Below are positions 3,150 through 7,648 of a stretch of DNA of 7,648 nucleotides, one piece after another; within the stretch, counting starts at the first letter, position 1, and each line of letters begins with the position of its first letter. Under the pieces are notes generated by a model, which made no database searches, was not told where the DNA came from, and worked only from the letters and a program-made list of their open reading frames with translations. The position numbers and the translations under genes were made by a program. This DNA comes from Paenibacillus sp. (GTDB taxonomy: Bacteria > Bacillota > Bacilli > Paenibacillales > NBRC-103111), in the NCBI GenBank assembly GCA_029239545.1, contig JARBUQ010000211.1, positions 1 through 7,648 on the forward strand, written 5' to 3'.

Positions 3150-5849
3150 TTAAACCTTCTCATCGGCTTCAAGCTTAGCCTGTGCTGCAGCTATTCTGGC
3201 TAGCAGAATACGAAACGGAGAGCAGCTAACATAATCAAGACCTGCTTCATGACAAAAGCCGATGGACTGTCGATCCCCGCCATGCTCGCCGCAAACGCCA
3301 GTCTTCAGAGCCGGCTTGACGGCGCGGCCTTTGACAACGGCCCAATCGATCAGCTGTCCGACCCCATCCCGATCTAACACCTGGAACGGATTATGCTCCA
3401 ACACTTTTCGATCAACGTAAGCCGTCAGGAACTTGCCTTCTGCATCATCACGGCTGTATCCGTATGTCATCTGGGTCAGATCATTCGTCCCGAAGGAGAA
3501 GAAATCCGCATATTCGGCAATTTGACCTGCTGTGAGGGCAGCGCGAGGCACTTCAATCATAGTTCCGACCTTATAGGCGCATTGGGCAGTATCTTCATTC
3601 AGAATGCGTGCTGCCGTATGATCGACCATCTCTCGCAGCAGCTTGAGCTCATTCACGTGACCGACTAATGGAATCATAATTTCCGGGATGACCTGCAGCC
3701 CTTCCTGCAGCCCGTCCTTGACCGCTAAGAAAACAGCCTCAACTTGCATTTCATAGATTTCCGGATATAAAATACCCAATCGGCAGCCCCGCTGACCTAA
3801 CATTGGATTCACTTCGTGCAGCGACTTCACTTTACGAATCAATCGCTCCAATTCCGGACGGGTATCTGTCTGCGTGTCGACAACCGCAACGCCGGCCGAA
3901 GCGCTTGAACTGCCTGAACCGCCCTCCGCTCTGCCTACTTGCTCCAATCTCTGCTTCAGCTCTTCCAGATTCGGAAGAAATTCATGCAAGGGCGGATCCA
4001 ACAAGCGGATCGATACAGGCAGTCCATCCATCGCACGGAACAATCCGGCAAAATCATTGCGCTGCATCGGCAGCAGCTTGCTCAAAGCTTCCATACGTCC
4101 TTCCAGAGTATCAGCGAGAATCATGGACTGAACAATAGGAAGTCGCTCCGGCAGCAGGAACATATGCTCTGTGCGGCATAGACCGATGCCCTCGGCTCCG
4201 AATTCTCTCGCCTTCCGGGCATCCTCCGGATTATCCGCATTGGCCAAAACCTTCAGCGTGCGGATCTCATCCGCCCAAGACAACAGCTGACGCAGCTCCG
4301 CGGTCATCTCCGCTTCCCGCAGCGGCACCGTGCCGAGTATGACTCGTCCGGTGGAGCCGTCGATCGTCACAGAGTCGCCCTGGCGGACGACTATGTCTCC
4401 GACGGACAACGTACCAAGCTCGGTATCGATGCGCAGCACCTCGCAACCGCACACGCATGGCTTGCCCATGCCGCGTGCAACAACCGCAGCGTGGCTGGTC
4501 ATCCCGCCACGGCTTGTGAGCACGCCTTCGGCGGCAAGCACCCCATGGATGTCCTCGGGTGTCGTCTCAGCGCGCACGAGGACCACACGTCGGCCAGCCT
4601 GTGCCCACTCCTCGGCAGTGTCCGCATCGAAGACGGCAAGCCCTGAGGCAGCGCCCGGGGAAGCGGGAAGGCCGACAGCCAGCACATGGAGGTCAGCATC
4701 CGAATGAATAGTCGGATGAAGCAATTGGTCGAGATGGCTCGCATCGACCCGTCTAACCGCCTCGGCAGGAGCCAGCACGCCTTCTGCTACGAGGTCAACG
4801 CCAATCTTCATGGCAGCCTGTGCGGAACGCTTGCCGCCTCTCGTCTGCAATATATACAGCTTGCCCAGCTCAACGGTAAACTCTATATCCTGCATATCCT
4901 TGTAATGCATCTCCAGACGCTCTGCTGTCTCGGTCAATTGCCTGAATACTTCCGGCATCTCGTCCTCAAGCTCTTTAATCGCCCTAGGTGTACGGGAGCC
5001 TGCGACAACATCTTCCCCTTGTGCATTCGTCAGGAATTCACCGTACAAAACTTTCTCTCCGGTAGAAGGATCGCGCGTGAACACAACACCGGTTCCGCAG
5101 TCCTCGCCCCGATTGCCGAACACCATGGCTTGAATATTTACAGCCGTTCCCTGGATGTCGGGAATTTGATGAACCTTGCGATACACCTTAGCTCTTGGAT
5201 TGTCCCATGAACGAAAGACGGATTCTACTGCCATAGTCAGCTGATCCTGAACCTTCTGAGGAAATTCAATACGAGCTTGACGTTTGATTAAAACTTTGTA
5301 CTGTTCAATTAACGTCTGCCAGCTCTCTGCACTGATCTCGCTATCCCGCTCGATCGCAATCGAACGTTTAAGGTCATGCAGCAGCCGTTCAAACTGCATA
5401 CCGTCGATACCGAATACGACATTACCGAACATCTGAACTAATCTGCGGTAGCAATCATAGGCGAATCTCGGGTTATTCGTCAGGCGAGCCAGACCTTCTA
5501 CCGTCAGATCGTTCAGCCCGACATTGAGGATAGTATCCATCATTCCAGGCATGGAATTGACTGATCCGGAACGTACCGAAACGAGCAGCGGATTGGCAGC
5601 ATCTCCGAATCCCTTATCTTGTGCGGCTTCGACGTCCTTCAGAGCGTCATTGACTTGGTCCATCAAGCCTTTAGGCAGACGCGAGTCTTCTTCGAAGTAG
5701 GCTCGGCATGCTTGAGTCGTTATTGTGAAGCCTGGAGGAACGGGCAAGCCCACACGTGTCATCTCGGCCAAATTAGCTCCTTTACCTCCGAGCAAATGTT
5801 TTTCGCCTGCATGACCCTCTTCAAATCGTTTCACCCAATCCAATTCCAT
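3150..5849 (-). CDS. ppdK: Pyruvate, phosphate dikinase
   Basis: This cytosolic enzyme interconverts ATP + Pi + pyruvate with AMP + PPi + phosphoenolpyruvate. Numbering from ATG 5858, the ATP-grasp nucleotide domain covers about 1-340 (GGKGANLAEM, SVRSGSVNSMPGMMDT, FTRDPSTGEK). The swivelling phosphohistidine domain covers about 390-510, with GGMTSHAAV and catalytic His456; Thr454 is the target of the neighbouring regulatory kinase. The TIM-barrel PEP/pyruvate domain covers about 520-895 (GLCRTEHMF, NPMLGQRGCRLGI, SFGTNDLTQM, TGVCGEHGG with catalytic Cys856). At 902 residues it is slightly longer than the usual 870-880, because of a Gly/Ser-rich insert near 640-667. I prefer ATG 5849 (899 residues) since GAGAGG is 9 bases before it but touches ATG 5858. 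GC peaks at about 69% in 4501-4680. Confidence 0.96.
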   Translation of the reverse strand: MELDWVKRFEEGHAGEKHLLGGKGANLAEMTRVGLPVPPGFTITTQACRAYFEEDSRLPKGLMDQVNDALKDVEAAQDKGFGDAANPLLVSVRSGSVNSMPGMMDTILNVGLNDLTVEGLARLTNNPRFAYDCYRRLVQMFGNVVFGIDGMQFERLLHDLKRSIAIERDSEISAESWQTLIEQYKVLIKRQARIEFPQKVQDQLTMAVESVFRSWDNPRAKVYRKVHQIPDIQGTAVNIQAMVFGNRGEDCGTGVVFTRDPSTGEKVLYGEFLTNAQGEDVVAGSRTPRAIKELEDEMPEVFRQLTETAERLEMHYKDMQDIEFTVELGKLYILQTRGGKRSAQAAMKIGVDLVAEGVLAPAEAVRRVDASHLDQLLHPTIHSDADLHVLAVGLPASPGAASGLAVFDADTAEEWAQAGRRVVLVRAETTPEDIHGVLAAEGVLTSRGGMTSHAAVVARGMGKPCVCGCEVLRIDTELGTLSVGDIVVRQGDSVTIDGSTGRVILGTVPLREAEMTAELRQLLSWADEIRTLKVLANADNPEDARKAREFGAEGIGLCRTEHMFLLPERLPIVQSMILADTLEGRMEALSKLLPMQRNDFAGLFRAMDGLPVSIRLLDPPLHEFLPNLEELKQRLEQVGRAEGGSGSSSASAGVAVVDTQTDTRPELERLIRKVKSLHEVNPMLGQRGCRLGILYPEIYEMQVEAVFLAVKDGLQEGLQVIPEIMIPLVGHVNELKLLREMVDHTAARILNEDTAQCAYKVGTMIEVPRAALTAGQIAEYADFFSFGTNDLTQMTYGYSRDDAEGKFLTAYVDRKVLEHNPFQVLDRDGVGQLIDWAVVKGRAVKPALKTGVCGEHGGDRQSIGFCHEAGLDYVSCSPFRILLARIAAAQAKLEADEKV

Positions 5850-5894
5850 CCAGCTCATCCTCTCGTGATATCTTCCACATATTACTTGTGTTTT

Positions 5895-5995
5895 CTTATA
5901 TAATACATACCATATAACCTTTTAGTGTGCAATATATAGACCTATTTTTCTTTTTAAAGTGTGTATTATATCGTTAATGATGACTAATTCCACAA
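5895..5995 (-). promoter_or_regulatory. ppdK promoter region with a divergent inverted repeat
   Basis: The 313-bp gap between ppdK and the upstream nitrilase gene is AT-rich next to ppdK. GTATGTATTATAT on the minus strand (5910-5898) and GTGTGTATTATAT on the plus strand (5959-5971) match at 12 of 13 positions and point away from each other, 48 bp apart. Candidate minus-strand promoters are TTGCAC (5932-5927) with TATGTA (5909-5904) at 17 bp, and TTGTGG (5995-5990) with TATAAT (5970-5965) at 19 bp. Each repeat arm overlaps one -10 region, so a bound repressor would block transcription. CcpN is the obvious candidate by context. TGTGCAATATA at 5926-5936 is one mismatch from TRTGHYATAYW, the CcpN-site consensus as I remember it. 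Confidence 0.45.
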
Positions 5996-6100
5996 GAAAT
6001 ACCGCACGGAAGATCGAACTTCTTTACTTTGCCTCACTTTCGCTTCGTTTCCTTCATTAATTGCAACTGGCCCCTTATAGAACAACTAAATAGGTTCACA

Positions 6101-6140
6101 AGAAAAAGACCGTCCAAAAGCATATTAGCTCTCTGGACAG
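6101..6140 (-). terminator. Intrinsic terminator after the nitrilase gene
   Basis: On the minus strand CTGTCCAGAGAGC (6140-6128) pairs with GCTTTTGGACGG (6121-6110). It gives a 12-bp stem with several G-T pairs and one bulge, a TAATAT loop, and a TCTTTTTCT tract at 6109-6101. It begins 31 bp after the nitrilase stop and separates that operon from ppdK. Confidence 0.8.
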
Positions 6141-6171
6141 CCAGGTTGGACTTCATTTTGCTCGTCTGGTA

Positions 6172-7125
6172 CTATTTTTCCCTGTAGAAAGGGTTGTTAT
6201 GGAACGATAGAGACTCCGTCATATAGTCGTCCAGAAGCTTGAAGTCATATTCAGTCAGTATATCCTGAATCGTTGCTTCATCGGTTTCACTCGCCAATAG
6301 GACGGAACCCAAATAACTCGGATCGGTTACAGTGACGTTGGCCCCATATTTCTGACGCATTGCCTTCAGCTTCGCTTGGTGCCCATCCAGATGAATGACT
6401 GCGCAATCCAGGTTGACGGTCGCGCTTGTATAAGCATAGTAACTCGAAGTCTGAGCGATTGTATGCCCGACAGGAGACAGGATCGCACTCGGCAATCCCC
6501 CAGCAATCGCTCCGACAAAATGCGCCCGGCAGGAATAAGCCCAGTACTGCTGCATAAGCCCGCCATGGAACATGGACGGAAACACGATAAGATCAGGCTT
6601 GGCGCGAACATACTGCATACGCAGTTGATCGAAATTCAAATCAAAGCAAATCGCAAAGCCAACCCGACCGAAATCACATTCGATAATTGGAGCGTCTTTC
6701 CCGCATCGCACACCATCGTCCATGATCTCGGAAATGACGGCATGATTTTTGTTATACACTCCAAGAATGTCTCCGCTGCGTCCCAGAAGCTGAACAGAGT
6801 TGAGCCACGTGCCATCCGCCGCTTCTCTCATAGAGGGATAAGCAATATGACAGCTGTTGTCGGACGCGATTTGGGCCATGAAATGCAAGATGGAGTCCCC
6901 TCGCTCCCGGTAAAACTGCTTTCTCTGCTCCGACGAATAGTTGGCGGGCATGTCGCAGCACTCCGGCAGTACGATCAAGTCCGGTTGATCAGGCAGAACC
7001 TGACTGATAACACTGGATAAATGCTGCTTCATGTCGTCAATTGCCTGAGCCCATCCCCCGCTGCTTCCCTCTCTGATCGTCCCGTAATGTGCGCCCAATG
7101 TGCTAATTTTCACTTTGTTTGCCAT
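6172..7125 (-). CDS. Carbon-nitrogen hydrolase (nitrilase superfamily)
   Basis: This 317-residue cytosolic hydrolase belongs to the nitrilase/amidase superfamily. All three catalytic positions are visible: Glu55 in LIVLPECCDMP, Lys126 in GVYNKNHAV and nucleophile Cys160 in VGFAICFDLNF, followed by PDLIVFPSMFHGG. The order and spacing fit the alpha-beta-beta-alpha fold. Residues after about 265 form a divergent C-terminal extension. The branch and substrate (amide, nitrile or carbamoyl compound) cannot be named from sequence alone. GAGGCGG lies 4 bases before ATG 7125, a tight but workable ribosome binding site. The gene follows the alpha-mannosidase-like gene by 18 bp, so it is probably cotranscribed, and it ends in an intrinsic terminator. 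The context hints at degradation of a glycan or an N-linked sugar compound, which is inference. Confidence 0.85.
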   Translation of the reverse strand: MANKVKISTLGAHYGTIREGSSGGWAQAIDDMKQHLSSVISQVLPDQPDLIVLPECCDMPANYSSEQRKQFYRERGDSILHFMAQIASDNSCHIAYPSMREAADGTWLNSVQLLGRSGDILGVYNKNHAVISEIMDDGVRCGKDAPIIECDFGRVGFAICFDLNFDQLRMQYVRAKPDLIVFPSMFHGGLMQQYWAYSCRAHFVGAIAGGLPSAILSPVGHTIAQTSSYYAYTSATVNLDCAVIHLDGHQAKLKAMRQKYGANVTVTDPSYLGSVLLASETDEATIQDILTEYDFKLLDDYMTESLSFHNNPFYREK

Positions 7126-7143
7126 TTGTCCGCCTCACTCTCA

Positions 7144-7648
7144 CTATGCCATGAATTGTATGCGATACGTCTGAATTTCCCATGCCTTTAACTGCATATC
7201 GAATCCGTCCTTCTCATGCTCAAGAGCTTCGCTGCCTTCCTCATTCAAATTCACCTTGATTACACCTCTTACCGTATGGCTGGAAGAGAAACGCGCCGTT
7301 GAGCTGTCGGAGGACATGTTACTGCAGCGGATGATGATCTCGCTTCCGTTCCCATTCTCGGGTCGCTTCAATGCGCTCAAACAAATATTTGACTCAGATA
7401 ATTGAAAATGGCTGGACGGGTCTGCAAGCTCGTACTCATCTCCTACCGAAGCGCACCAGGTACGAACTCCTGCTTGCAGCGTTTCCTGCAAACGCACAAG
7501 ATCGGCATAACAGGTACGCGCATCAAGCGGGGCAATGGCGTACTTGTAACTAAGCTCGCCAATCGATTGCCCGCCTTCTTCCCCATTCGACTCCACTGTC
7601 CTTCTGAAGGAACGCAGCAAGGTTACATGGATATTCCCATACTCATCA
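7144..7648 (-). CDS. C-terminal part of an alpha-mannosidase-like protein (GH38 type), cut by the window edge
   Basis: The frame is open from the window edge at 7648 to TAG at 7146-7144, about 168 residues, so the start and catalytic domain are missing. The visible segment begins DEYGNIHVTLLRSFRR, followed by GQSIGELSYKYAIAPL. This resembles the C-terminal beta-rich region of glycoside hydrolase family 38 proteins (TLLRS, then G-x-H/L-x-F/Y-x-YAL-x-P). The rest is a beta-sandwich-like tail ending in KAWEIQTYRIQF, which is typical of these C-termini. No active-site residue lies in this part, so activity cannot be judged. A TTG at 7620 is internal, not a start. The nitrilase gene follows after 18 bp. 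Other large glycan-processing enzymes with a similar C-terminal sandwich remain possible. Confidence 0.6.
   Translation of the reverse strand, partial: DEYGNIHVTLLRSFRRTVESNGEEGGQSIGELSYKYAIAPLDARTCYADLVRLQETLQAGVRTWCASVGDEYELADPSSHFQLSESNICLSALKRPENGNGSEIIIRCSNMSSDSSTARFSSSHTVRGVIKVNLNEEGSEALEHEKDGFDMQLKAWEIQTYRIQFMA

Noticed and set aside
3803..4744. Several open frames on both strands within ppdK (for example 4330-4707 plus and 4499-4744 minus)
   Set aside because: They lie in the GC-rich part of a clearly coding ppdK, where stop codons are rare in all frames. They have low-complexity translations and no start signals.
6376..7020. 214-codon plus-strand frame opposite the nitrilase gene
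   Set aside because: It is antisense to a well-supported gene with a complete catalytic triad, shows no recognisable domain, and has no ribosome binding site.
1..7648. CRISPR array, tRNA, rRNA, transposase or phage genes
   Set aside because: No regularly spaced identical repeats, no tRNA or rRNA signature sequence and no transposase, integrase or phage protein were seen. The short repeats at the left end are too few and too diverged for a CRISPR array.

Overview
The window most likely comes from a Paenibacillus-type member of the Bacillales. This rests on moderate GC, AGGAGG-type ribosome binding sites, Bacillus-like Zur, CcpN and YqfL proteins, a T-box leader, and copies of a short GGACA-N3-GATCCGTTAT intergenic repeat that I associate with Paenibacillus. 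The genus is an inference. Every convincing gene lies on the minus strand, so transcription runs from position 7648 towards 1.

Right end (7648 to 6101): the 3' end of a gene resembling the C-terminal region of GH38 alpha-mannosidases is followed after 18 bp by a complete nitrilase-superfamily hydrolase with its E-K-C triad. A good intrinsic terminator closes this pair.

Centre (about 6000 to 1478): a pyruvate/phosphoenolpyruvate module. It contains ppdK (pyruvate, phosphate dikinase), then ccpN (HTH plus two CBS domains, repressor of gluconeogenic genes), then the bifunctional kinase/pyrophosphorylase that switches PpdK off and on (YqfL/PDRP family). Enzyme, its post-translational switch and a likely transcriptional regulator are therefore adjacent. 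The ppdK promoter region carries a divergent inverted repeat. The ppdK-ccpN gap carries a 23-bp near-palindrome and a separate 7-9-7 dyad. The ccpN start is odd: the ribosome binding site is spaced for an ATC codon, not for the first canonical start, GTG.

Left-centre (1477 to 623): zur (zinc-responsive Fur-family repressor with an unusual His-rich tail) overlaps the start of yidD (membrane protein insertion efficiency factor) by 11 bp.

Left end (622 to 1): a full-looking T-box riboswitch on the minus strand has its own promoter, stem I, a specifier that reads ATG (Met), a stem III hairpin, the GGGTGGTACCGCG T-box and a terminator. No long gene follows it inside the window. A strong Shine-Dalgarno sequence and an ATG are present, but the frame stops after 10 codons and runs into repeats. 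Either the controlled gene has been lost or displaced, or it begins beyond position 1.
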